Shown here: positions 52,440 to 64,000 of the stretch, in pieces | Numbering within the stretch: the stretch's first letter is position 1 | How the letters are laid out: each line of letters starts with the position of its first letter | From: Camarhynchus parvulus | Taxonomy: Eukaryota; Chordata; Aves; Passeriformes; Thraupidae | Reading direction: 5' to 3' | Assembly: GCF_901933205.1 (NCBI RefSeq) | Contig: NC_044572.1 | Location: 29,908,501-29,972,500, forward strand | DNA: 64,000 nucleotides | Notes under the pieces: model-generated | Told to the model about the DNA's origin: nothing | Database searches by the model: none | The model's input: the letters and a program-made list of their open reading frames with translations, nothing else | Made by a program: the position numbers and the translations under genes

Positions 52440-52846
52440 AGATTTTATTCCCTTTGATTTTAGCTGTCCATACTGACATACATGTTTTTTAAAGCACAAA
52501 TATTGAAAGTTCTCTTCAACATTATGATTGTAACTGTCTCTCAAAAGTTTTTCTACAGAACGTGCAAGTTGCTCTTCCAAGTTATAAATGAAACTGTAGA
52601 GTAAGTGCAGAATGACTTTCTGCCAGTGGAGCTCCAAATACGGTGCCAAGAGCTGGTCAGGACTTCACAGCACTGCCAGTTGCTATAAAAAATAGAGCAG
52701 TCCTTTGTTGGCAGAAGTGTCCATAATTGCTGAACAGAACGGTGCAACATTTGTGAGTCCCTGGTGGGTGGTGGCAACAGCTCTGTGTAACGTGCACATG
52801 CATGCACACAGAGCAGCCTGTGATCATGAAGGCACATGACCATGGC
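52440..52846 (-). pseudogene. Candidate type I interferon-like remnant, frameshifted
   Basis: Two overlapping minus-strand frames carry, in order, short blocks like those of vertebrate type I interferons. Frame A (from 52843): CLHDHR (family pattern CLKDRH), then 23 residues, then MLHRSVQQLWTLLPTKDCS, resembling the helix C and TKDSS segment. Frame B (to about 52440): LLYSFIYNLEEQLARSV, like the helix D LYxxLNDLE segment, then NFQYL and KKHVCQYGQLK, where the family has KKYSPCAWE. The change of frame between blocks, the weak CAWE motif, shortened spacings and lack of a signal peptide or helix A mean a broken copy if real. Comparison is from memory of mammalian interferons; chicken interferon resembles it less. 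Avian type I interferons map to chromosome Z, so this would be a displaced copy. Chance similarity remains quite possible. Confidence 0.28.
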
Positions 52847-54266
52847 CAAAGAATGTTTTAATTATACTGGCATCTAATCAGAGCTTGAAAGGCTAATAAG
52901 AACCTGTGACACCTCTTTCAGTATAAAGAAGGATCTGCGTTAAACTTCAGACCTAGACTTATAATCAGTACATAAGCTTTTATGTACTTAGCTTTATGGC
53001 TCAAATTTATTTTTAGTCCCTCAATAGTTCTTAATAAAATAAATAAAAAGAAGTTCTCAGGCAAAGAAAAGTTATGCTAACTTTGTATTTCAATTTTAAT
53101 ATTGCAAAGTAAAATAACAATCGTAGGACCTTCAGACCAAGAATATTATTATTAAGCAGCAAAAATGTGGAAATGATCAGTTTAAAGAATGTAGATAAAC
53201 CTCATCAAACGCTTCTAAGCTCTGACTTTTTCCCTCAAATATAACTCTGTGAAGTGACTTTGTCAAGTTTGTTCCAGTCCTTCCTTTTTTTGCAGATATC
53301 TAAAACCAGCATTTAAAATGTTTTTTGCTACAGATGAGAAAGACACAGATTTTCTGACTCAGCTGTTACTTCAAAACTTGTGGAAGTTCAAAGTGCTTTG
53401 AAGTCAGCATGCCCATTGCTACAATCTGGACAAAAGTAAAATATGTGGCAAAAGATCCAGATCTGAGTGGATTTACCACTGGAACATTTTTCATTGCTTT
53501 TATTTATTTTTAGAACTAGAGTATTTTTGTATTAATGGACACACTTACCTACCCACTCTCAGGGGTCATATAAATCTTACAAAACCTGCTCCAAGGGATA
53601 CCAGTTGAATGAGACCAATTTGATTTTATTGTTTAGATATTATTTAGATATAGATATTAGTTTTTAGTCACTGCTGGTTCTGAAGGAAGACAACTGTGTA
53701 GCTTCTGCAGTAAGGTCTGAAGTATACTCTTGAAATCACTTTGACATATGGCAAAGGCAGGTGAAGAACATAGCCTGTGGGAGTCTGTCGAGCAAGAACA
53801 GTTGCTTCATGGCTGGAGCAGTTGCCTGTTTCATCAGAGAACAAGGTATCCAGACTCCTGCAACAGCACTGCACAGTAGCTGAAGTTACTAATAGGACAT
53901 ACAAAGGACAAATATGGCTCAGAATTGCTGCCAAGACTCTTAACTCCTGTACAGGCACTGCAGGGAGATCTGCAGTGCTAAGTGCTCTTCACACAACAGG
54001 GCCCAGAGCCAACTGTAAGCTCTTAGACCAGACTTGTCTGACTGGTGACTCCTTCTTGTGCAACAGCCTTGTCGTTCTAGGATGAGCCTTCTGCCAGGGC
54101 TCAACCGGCAGCAGGAAGGACTGCATTCAAATGTGGATCCTCCCAACAAATACACCAGCTGAGCTTCCACCCAGGAACTTGGAATAACTGATGGGAATTA
54201 TTTGATGTTCCAAATGAGCTGACTCCCATGCTCACAGACACAGATCACCCAGTCGTTGTTATTTAA

Positions 54267-54285
54267 GGGGGAAGGGGGGGGGGAG
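54267..54285 (+). repeat. Poly-G run
   Basis: GGGGG-AA, then ten G, then AGG: a short homopolymer-rich patch in otherwise ordinary DNA. It could form G-quadruplex-type structures or vary in length. Confidence 0.7.
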
Positions 54286-57200
54286 GTGAGAAAGAAAATT
54301 CCAACAAGTTGGTTAAACAGGATGATTTATAACACCTAATGCCTAAAGCAAATACCACACTATTTTAGAATCTGTTCTCCTCTGATGTGGCAACTGTTAG
54401 GTCAGCTCTCGTCCACTTTCAGGTACGACTTAAGCAGCAGCCTTCAATTGATAAAATCTATTGGGTAACATGACCCGATTTGAACAGCTGCTAAGTTACT
54501 TATCTGCTTTTTGTAGTTTTTCCAAACCTCTTTGCTACAATTCTTTGCAACTTCTCATTGCTTTTCTTCTCATTGTCTTTACCCATGGCACGTTAGTGAG
54601 TGGTTCCTGCTACAGCAGCTCAGAGCCCTGAAAATAACACATATTACTAGCATACATGTTTATGTGTGTTAGCTTAAACAGCTTTTCCTCCTTTGCAGCA
54701 GAAAGGGAATTGTTTCATATCAATCCTCTATTCTGCTTTAGTGGAGAGATTGATTTTTTTTTTTAAGGCCTTGACCATCTGTCTTACAGCAGACTTGGCT
54801 AGTAGGATACCTGTCTTGGGATTGTCCCTTGTCATCACTCTTCCTCCTCTGCCCCCTGCATGCTAAGAACATGGCAGTAGTTCTGCTCTCTTTTCCAGTT
54901 GCTTCTGAGTCACATCTTCCCTCAAAGCAATCTTTCTCAACATTTTGGGCTGTCAATCTTCATGCAGCCCTGAGTCAGTTCTCCTGCCCAGGAGAAATCA
55001 AGGCACTGCCAGCAGTGAGAGGTAGGTAGCAATTCTCTGGCTAAGATAAACATACCCAGCTAGATATTACAGCCCACTCATGTTCCCTTGTCACTCCCCA
55101 CAGAAGAGGAATAAAACTTGTACATACTTCTTCCACCCATTACATCTTTAGAGCCTTTTATAACTTCCTAGATGTAACCTAAAACTTGAGAAACACTTCT
55201 TTAAAAATTGCATGCAATAAATGATGAAGGACCCTTCTTCCATCCCTCAAGAGCTAGCATTTCACCTTTCATTTACCATACTATGTTTTTAGTGGTATAA
55301 TTTCAGATACAATTACCTACACTCAGCTTTTAAATCATGCATGAAATGCTTTTTCAGTGCCACATTAATAACTAGCTACTCAGCTTGCTGGAATTAGAAA
55401 CCAGATATGTTGTTCTATTTACAATAAAAAATCAGACTGTGGTTTTCTTGTAGATTGCTATAATAAAGAAAAAAGGTCCCTTTGGTGTTCTTTAATTTAT
55501 GACGCACTGTAAAATGTCCAGGCACATTTTGCCTGGTAGCAGAAGGAGAAAAAATAGTAACTCTTGGCTGGAGATTAAAAAAGTCTCACACACCATTAAT
55601 GTATTTTGAGATCCTGCACATTTGGGAGCAAATCAGCTACTTATCTGCTTCTGGGATCATACTCATTTGTAACCACAGTGAAGGCTCCGTGGCTTTCAAG
55701 ATTTTTTTTGTTAGTCTGCCTAAATAAAATCATTCACATCAGATGAATGTCAGTACAGTGCCATTAAGATCACATTAAAGAGATCTTTAGGCTAACATTT
55801 TTGGCCTTGCAGGATAAATTGCATCCTGTTCTGTTTTTGTTTTTTTTTTTGAGTCTTAATGTCTCAAAGCCTGCTTTTTAAGCACTAGAAACTAAAAATA
55901 GTCGAGTGCTGTGAATTACAGCTATATTGTGCCCTTTACCCTGCTCATGAAAAGTCATGTCATCATTCTGCTGAGTGTTTCCTGGGGAGCTGCAGAAACA
56001 GCTATGAACCTATAGTTTGCTATAGCTTGTGATCAAACTGTTCAATCTCTGCTTGTCAGTCAGGAACCTTCAAAATAGCTACTTCACTGCAGAGCTTGTA
56101 GTAGAAGTACATCATCTGATTAACTTCAATCAACAGCATCAGTAAACAGAAACATTACTAATGGTTCACAGAATGATGCAAAGATCTCTTACATCATCTC
56201 TCTCCTTGCACTGACAGAACAGGATTCCTCATTGTTGTAGAAAAGCTTCATCTGTCTGATTAGGGTGACTGTGGTACATCCTATTCATGCAAGATCTCAG
56301 TAGGCCTGTAAAAGCTTCATTTCTTCCTTTTAGTCTTTATATAGTTATCTCAAGAAGCTGCCTTCCAGAGATAAGCACAACAAAATATTTCTTGATGATG
56401 ACCCTTAGTCAATTTGAACAGTATGTATTCAGGGACTGGTATTTTCATATACCAAATTATAAAATAATTTGTATGAAGAGACACGTAAAAAGAAATACAA
56501 TGATCCAGCATTGTATTTCTGTGGCAGATCACAGGCTATTATTTTTTTTTCTTGACAAGACAATTCTTCAATAAAATACTCCCCTTGTAACACAAGCCCA
56601 TTGTTTTTATTGTGTTTTGAAATCCTTTTCTTTCAACAAGCTGGGTTTTCAGGGGGTTGGCATTTTTGTTTTTATTTTTTTCTCAAAGTGAATGTAGTCC
56701 ATTACATCAGCACTGGACAAAGAGACATTAGTTGAATTGATTATTATATTAGACGCATACATATATGGGAAAATCTCTTGCCTCCTTTTTGTATGAGGTA
56801 ATTCCTTGTGCATGCCAGATTTACATTGGTTTGATTTTGCTGAACATTATGTTGAAAACTCATGTCAAATGCCTATCCAATGTCTCTTTTTCCATCACTA
56901 AGAATTCCTTGTTTTATTCATTCTTTGGAAGAGTTGACAGTCTGCATTTCCCAAAAAATGAGATAAAAAGGGAGATCTTTCCTGACTGAAGAGGATGGAA
57001 CAGGGAGCTACTAGATAAAACTGTGGAAGAAAGGCCAAAATATTAAGGAAGCTTTGGGAGTAATAGGACATCCAGCCCTTGGGGGTTAGTTCGAGGTGCC
57101 ATTGTGTCAGACAGACACTCAGACCTAGACTGAGCTAGTTTGTACTCTGCAAACAATTTTTATAACTTACTGGAGTTCTCCCATCTTTTATTCATGACTC

Positions 57201-59631
57201 TGCTTGGTCCATGACTGGGTCCTTTCATTCTGTGGGAGAAACATGTGTGCACAGCTCAAGACTGGGTCTTGCTCGTGTGCTTCTAAAGGGCCCATAGCTA
57301 CCTGCCAAACTGAGCTTTCTTTTTGGTTTCATGTGTTTTTGAAATTAATACAAAACCTTTGGAAATGACTCACACAAATATTTCAAAATCTATCCAGAAG
57401 AATTGGAAAAAGAAGCTGTTTATTCCCTAGCTGACAGCCTTTGTGTGTCATATCTCAGCCTGCAGCAGGTGTTCTCAGCTATCATCAAGATGCTTTCACA
57501 GCAGCTGAACACACATATTTCTTTGCTCATGATATTCGTTTACCTTATGGAACTTGTCAAATTGCAGCATAAGTTATCTGGGCTTATTTGCAAAAACTGC
57601 AGGGAAATCCTGTATCTGCCACTTCTAAATATTTCTGACAATGTTTTGTGGAATCCTTTTGGCCTATGGGAGAAACAAACAAAAAGATAAGTATAGATTT
57701 ACCCGCTCACTTTCTGTCTTCCCCTCTATCCCTGGCAGTGTCTGTACCCTGACTATTCTTCCCCACCTGGAGGCCCAGTCACAGTGGATTTAGTTCAGTC
57801 TGCAAAGTAAGAAAATTACCTTGTTTAAAGTTGTCAGGTGAGTTTAGAAGTGGCCTACCTTACTCAGGAACTCTGTGCCTCAGGATAGAGATCACTTCTG
57901 CCTGTTCATGTAGAAAAAATACAGAACATATTTGCAAAAATAACTGTACTGTCCATATACACCTAAAACAATTCTGGCAGTCTCTGGCTCTGAATGTCAC
58001 CTCTGGGTCTCCCAACTTTTCTCCCATCCCAGCAGGAATGGTTACTGCTTCTGAAGCTGGAGATAATTGTCATCCATGCAAAACAGGGAAAAGCTCTTAT
58101 GCCTATTTTAAAAATCAATATTTATAACTTTGAAAACATTGACTGTGGGTTTTTTTTTAACCTTAGTTTTCTGACCTGTGCTGCAACTATTTTGGCATCA
58201 AAGGGAAGGTAGCAAATAATGACAAGAGCACAAAACCACAGATCTTTCCACATGTCATTCCTGCCACTAATTGACAGATGTTTTTCATAAATGATGATAT
58301 ACTATTTTAAGAGGTTGAGGCAATAGAAGAAAAAAAGTAGTTTATTTTCTAAACACCTTTGGAAGATTATCTTTTCTACAGGTGGAGAAATCAGCTTTTG
58401 TGTGGTTCCTCCTTTCTATTTTATTTTTTCTCAATCATTCAGCCTCTCCTTGGCATCCGTGTAGTTTCAAAGAATGTAATTCCTGCCCTTCACTGAGAAA
58501 TTGAAACCTCTGCAATCTACTGACACAGCAATTAGCATTGTACTGACACAGTCTTACTGGTATGCATCTTTTCTTCCTTGCTCAGCGATAATGTAATCAT
58601 ACATTTTACTCTTAACTCAGTAATGAAAAGTGACTATTTGAAATACTTCACTGTTGGAAATGGAACAGATCTGTTACCAGATGTAATGCTAGATGTAGCT
58701 TTATTCTGTATTTTACAGAATATCAAGGGCATGACTAGGGTGTAAGATCAAGATCAGCTATTTAATTACTCAGAGTATACATAGCTAGTGGTAACAGAAA
58801 TTTTGAAATTCAGAACTCTTAAATTCAATCTCCTATGCATGTCAATGAATGACACACTAGAAGATATTCAAGGACTAAAACACAGACATCTAGAGCCATT
58901 TTAGCTATAGGCTATCTAAAATATCTACATAAGCAATTCCATTCCATGACTTTTACAGAAGCAGCTGGTAGGCCAGGGAAGATTGGTGCCTATTCCAGAT
59001 ATAGGAATCCCCACCACATCGAGGCATCTGCATGTTGTTGAGAAGCACTTAGGAGGAAAAAAACTGGTAAATAATTACATTCTTTTTTCATTCTGATATG
59101 ATCAGCATGTGGATTTGTTTAACGTGTTAATCGGCAATCAGTTTGATTTACAAACCATCTCTTAGACATGGAAATCAGGAGGGTAAAATTGAATTTAATT
59201 TCTTATTAGTTCTAATCCACCCCCAGGTCACCATCCTTTTGCGCTCACAGCTGGTCAATATTGTTGTGATAAAACTTTTTAAAATTTGAAAGACTTAATT
59301 GTATCACCGCAGCACTGGAATGCAGAAGCAACTTATATTTTTATGCACAAGAAACTGCCAATCTCCTCTCACTACAGAAAATGCAGAATTCATGTCCAAA
59401 TGTGACCCCATGACAAAGTGTCTGTTCTGCCCTCTGATGCTCAGCCTTCAATATAAACTCACTCTATCAATTATCCAACACATTCAGCTAGATTGCATCC
59501 TGCTTCTTAGTATTCTGTGAGCAGAAGTCCTTGGGAATCATTCATTTGTTGCTGCCAGTGGCATCTTGCCTGCTCCCTGTGACAGGGGATATGAAAGTTG
59601 ACCAGAAAGCCTTCACAGTGACAGGGATGAG

Positions 59632-59699
59632 GCTGTCTGCCAGTACCAGTGGGTGTTGCAGCAAGGCTGTTTGCCAGTACCAGTGGGTGTTACAGCAAT
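59632..59699 (+). repeat. Two-copy 34-bp tandem duplication
   Basis: 59632-59665 and 59666-59699 share GCCAGTACCAGTGGGTGTT and flanks, with three differences by eye. It is either a recent local duplication or the start of a minisatellite. It does not match a repeat family I know. Confidence 0.85.
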
Positions 59700-61407
59700 C
59701 AGCACAGGCTGCCTTAGGCAGGCAGGAAAGCCAGATACAGTGATCCCAGTACTTCAGCTCTGCTGGAACTGCTGGCATTCAGCTTACTTTTCTATGCTTA
59801 CTGTTTTTTCTGCAGATCTCTGGCCTGGTGAGGAGGAAGAACATTTTTTAAGAGGTATTTTTCAAGCAAAGTCTTTTAAAGCTGATTGCAATCCCTTAAT
59901 ATGTCTTGCATGTTTCTGGGCAGCATCAGCTAGCTGGGACAGTGCTGGATATTTTTCACAGATGATGCATCCACTTCTCCAATAGAAGCTCTGCCATAAC
60001 TGTTCCACTCTTATCTCCTATTTCTCTTTCTAAAGAGACTTTCTGTTCGCAGATGAGGTAATTGGCTAAATACAAGCTTGCTGACCAGGCCAAAAATTCT
60101 GTGGACAATTCTTCACAGTTTTACAAACTAGCTGATCTATGACTCAAAAAATTCTGAGAACTATGTGAAAAGACTCACCTGGGACATGTGCAGAATGTAA
60201 ACTCTTATATTAGCTGTTGCAAGTGATTAAATCATCCAGACTATCCAAAATAAAACTTTAAATAAAGCTAAAACATGAGCAGAGAGGTTCCAAAGAGTGT
60301 ACTGAGAATCTCCACTACGAAATGAATAAGGCTGAGAATTATCTTTTGCCAAGGTCTCAGCTAATAGGGGAATCAGGCAGTTTTAAATAAATAGATAGTT
60401 AGATACATACACACACAGATAAGAACCAAATTAACTCTGAAATAATCTTGTTAGAATAGTTGCAGTAAGAATCGACAAAAACAAACTATTGTATGTTATA
60501 GAGTTCTAATCTTTAGAAAACCCTCCTATCGCTTCTTCCAATAAATCTGCTCCTTTTATAGATTTCCTCCTGGCCAAATGTCTGTGTTGTCAATAAAAGA
60601 GGTATTTTATTTTCAAAACACATGCAATTTACTTGATGCTTTAAATTGCCTATGAAAAAGTTTGGCTTCAAAGAAGCACAGAACAATTATCCCACACCTA
60701 TGAAGTGAATAATAACTTCACTTTCTCTGAAAAGCAATGGTACAGCATTTTTCTTTGGCTTTTTGCCAGATGCAGAGGCATTTATTAAAGTTTTACTGCA
60801 TTTTTCTTTATCAACACTGTCTGATTTACCTGAAATACCAACATGATCTTTTCCAGAAAGATCATTTACTTTAAGGTTTTTTTTCCTGTACGACATACTT
60901 TGCTTGGGGATGACTATCATTTGAAGTCATAGAGCCACTGACCACGTGTGCCAGACTCTAAACATTGCAGAACATTGTAGATACGTTCTGACATCTGAGT
61001 CCCAACATACGCCAGGTATGGTCAGGTCTTCTGACCCCCTCTTTGTATTTAGTGTAATTTTAGCATAATATTTTTGCTTTATTCCCTTGACCCATTCCGT
61101 AGTCTTTCTCTATTGCTTTGATTAGTTTTGGGGAAGCCCCCTTTCCTACTTGAATCTATGTTTACCATTATTTATTAAGTTCAATTGGATTCTGCTGTAT
61201 GCTGAGAGCCACTGAATTACATTGAGGAAGAAAAGAATATACACAATGTCACATCAGACAAAGTGCTAGCATGATTTCATTTAGTTTCATAGTCTTCTTT
61301 TAGGTACCAAAAAGGGAACTAGAATGTAAGGTCACTTCCTCTGCTTACTGCAGTGGAAGATGTGTACTTTATTCACAAACAGGAAAAATTAAGGCTTAGG
61401 GTATAAC

Positions 61408-61458
61408 ATGATCCTTATGGGCCCCTTCCAACCTGAGATATGATATGGTTCTATGATC
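61408..61458 (+). mobile_element. CR1 LINE 3' tail remnant
   Basis: TGATCCTTATGGGCCCCTTC, then CAACCTGAGATATGATATGG and TTCTATGATCTC match the last 50 bases of CR1. It is diverged and very short. Confidence 0.75.
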
Positions 61459-64000
61459 TCCTGCATCCAAATAGTCAGTCCCAGACTAAAATAAAATGTA
61501 AAATAATAAATCTAAACGTAAATTAGTTTGGAGTCCCATTACCTATATTTCATTTTTTGTTATACATTTCCTGGTTTTTCTGTCTTGGCAAATATGTCAA
61601 AATAGACTCAAAGAAATGTAACTTCTTTGCTGTACTCACAGGAGACCTCTGGTCCATTTTCCCCTGACACAATCAGATACAGTCATAGAAGCTGCTAGAG
61701 ATGGACCTTTCTGATTTTAACACGGACAATGGGTGGGCTCCCATGGAAAAGTCTTGTATTGCCTTTGCAATGGAAAATTCTGTTCCAAAGTGATCCATTC
61801 CCCTTCTCCCATAAGTGTGACTAGATCTCGATGGAAATGGAGACCTGTACTCTTTCTTGCTCCCTTGTGAAGCACTGAGTCATGTAATGGGGCTGCCCCA
61901 AAGCAGGGGAGATTACCCCAGTGATAAAACGTAATTCCTCTCTAGAGTCCTTTCTTAAATATGCGTCCCTTTCATTTAATTAAAGTTGAGTTTAAAAAAA
62001 GAGTTTAAAAAAAATGTTTTCATATTCTATGTATGCAGACCTCAGCATATGAGTGAGATTTTTTTATTGTGCATTTAAAACTTCTTTTGATTTACAGATT
62101 CATGGATGAATCAGAATGATCTGTGCCAGCTAGTCTGCATGGCCATTATTTAGTTCTATCTTGACTCACACATTGAAAAAGTGCAACAGAAACAACAACA
62201 GACTGAAAGAGTGTGGAGTCAGCACCAGCCTAATTTTAGAATCTACTTGTGAGCCCGATGTCAGTACTTTATTATTATCAGCAAAGATCTCAACCTACAG
62301 TCAAGTGAAGTCTGGAGAGTGATTCAGACACTGGAGTCTGGTCTGGTGTAATCAGAAAGGCTCCCTGATATCAGTTGAGAAGGACTTCCAGGTCACCAGC
62401 ACTAGATCTTTGGTGGTAAAGGAATATGGTCATGTCATCCCACACACAAAGTTATCAAGCACCACTGCATTTTTCTGTTAGTTAGGACAAATTTTCTAAT
62501 TACTGGCCTAACTGTGGTTGGGCAATGATAATTTATCCTCCAGAACAGGGGAATCTAGATCACACAGTGATGGAACAACAGGAACTAAGGGCCTGCTCAT
62601 CTCAGCATGCAGTCCCATAATCTCGGGTCAGTTCTATTTTGGCTGCTACTGAGCTTTCAGGCTTTTACCTGATATCAGCTCTGGATGAGTTCCTGATGTA
62701 GTACTATTGCCTTGCACTGCATGGAGCAAGCATACATTCTTTACCAAAACAGCAGAAAATTGCAATGCTGACTTGTATTTATTTTCACCTCATTGCTTCA
62801 TCCTTTGAACTTTGTGCTGGCTGGTCACCACAATAACCATGTATGTCACTTTATGCTGAACATAATGTTTGCACAATTATATAGCTTGTGTAGCATTATG
62901 ATCATCATCACATCTATGCTGCTTTTCTGACAGTTCCTGAGAGTTAGATTTACTTATGTGTAAAAACAGGTTACTGACTTAGTTTGGAAAACACTTGTGA
63001 ACACCATGCTTTTTGTTTCTTTTGGGTTGTTTTATTTTGTTATGGAAGTCCCATTCCAGAAATCAACCTGACAATTTTTACTAAACCCAGCTATTTGTAA
63101 AGCCCAGAAAAGTTTTCTGTCTTAATCTATTCTTGAAAATCTGAAGCTCTGTACATATTTTTCCTTAGTGTTTTAACCAATAATTTTCTTGGGAAAAAAA
63201 AAGCACAGAACACGTCCACCGCTTTTCATGTTTCAGAAGATAAATATGTCTTCCAAATATAAGAAATCTTTTACTATTTCATTATCTCTAAAGCAAGAAT
63301 AAAGTGAAAGTTTTGAATCGAAGTTTCAAGTGACAGCTGAAGATGGCCAACTGTCAAAACAGACAATAAAATAAAGGGAACATGACCAAGACCATTCTGA
63401 AACATTATTTCAAAGTGAATTTTTGCAGTTGTTCTGTTTCATTCTCTTTGTGTTTTCATACCTTGAAATATTATACTGGTTGTTATTCTTAATTCTTAAA
63501 GAAGATATTTGAAGAATGGTTCACAGCCCATTTATTGTTATTCTGTACAGAGATGTGATGAAATCTATGTACTCTGCACCGCAGGCATAATGTAAAGCAG
63601 ATGGTTTTTCCTCAAGCAATGAGTACATTAAAATCAAAACTATAACACAATGTATATAGTGCTTCTAGATTAAAGCTCTTGCATGCCAGATTTGTAGCTT
63701 TGATTCTTTCTGATTTTAATGCTTAGTAGGATTTAGCCCAGTGATTCTGCCCTTGGGTCAAAGTGAATCAGCTTTTATCTAGGATGATCATATATTGGCT
63801 AAGCCTTGTAGCTTTTATTTTAATAAACACATAGCTTTAACCTACCATTACATGTACATAAAACACTACAAGCTTGCGCACAACACTATGGAAAACCAGA
63901 ATCCATTAGAGTTTCAAAACGTGGTTCATTTGCAGCAAGAACAGTTCTAATTTGTGCCCTTTTAATTGCTCTGATTGCCTTTTAGTCAGCTTTCTTATAA

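Larger units (their letters stand above)
52850..64000. other. Intergenic DNA, no gene recognised
   Basis: No splice-consistent or family-matching reading frame was found on either strand. The open frames (up to 110 codons, for example at 57403-57690 and 59653-59985) look like chance. A 34-bp duplication, a G run and a CR1 scrap are listed separately. In other vertebrates AHR is followed by a large gene-poor interval before SNX13, which fits an empty stretch here. Confidence 0.7.

Noticed and set aside
53668..54170. Overlapping open frames on both strands near 54 kb (96, 102 and 76 codons)
   Set aside because: Less AT-rich DNA naturally gives longer frames; no motif, splice context or repeat signature was recognised.
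57403..57690. 95-codon open frame with hydrophobic segments
   Set aside because: It begins at TTG rather than ATG, has no recognised domain and no neighbouring exon signals.

Overview
This is a bird nuclear-genome window, about 60% AT by eye. It holds the 3' two-thirds of one recognisable protein-coding gene, the aryl hydrocarbon receptor (AHR, avian AHR1), on the + strand, followed by intergenic DNA. The avian origin is supported by two CR1 LINE 3' tails, by an LTR-type repeat of a kind common in bird genomes, and by the AHR protein, which resembles chicken AHR1.

Layout. Positions 1-25991 are the 3' part of AHR intron 2; I could not find the bHLH exon (exon 2) or exon 1, so they lie upstream. 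Nine coding exons follow: exon 3 (25992-26107), 4 (29580-29669), 5 (31446-31569), 6 (35721-35851), 7 (36705-36907), 8 (38543-38652), 9 (40849-40990), 10 (41783-43064) and 11 (46268-46423). All junctions are GT-AG and the phases join without a frameshift. Together they encode 784 residues: PAS-A, PAS-B (the ligand pocket) and the acidic and glutamine-rich activation domain, with a normal stop. A 3'UTR of about 3 kb probably ends near 49380. From there to 64000 I see no confident gene.

Repeats are few: a CR1 tail in intron 5, an LTR-like element in reverse orientation in intron 8, a CR1 scrap near 61.4 kb, an (AT)12 microsatellite, poly-T tracts (one forms the polypyrimidine tract of exon 3), a 34-bp tandem duplication, and several perfect or near-perfect palindromes.

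Points most worth a second look. (1) The ligand-pocket residues equivalent to chicken 324 and 380 are Ile and Ala, the intermediate dioxin-sensitivity class. (2) A minus-strand stretch at 52440-52846 shows, over two reading frames, a collinear series of short matches to the type I interferon pattern; this is tentative and, if real, a broken gene at an unexpected locus. (3) There are CpG-richer blocks in intron 3, one with a xenobiotic-response-element core. (4) Unassigned minus-strand open stretches lie at 33106-33789 and 51863-52078. I found no rRNA, tRNA or CRISPR array.
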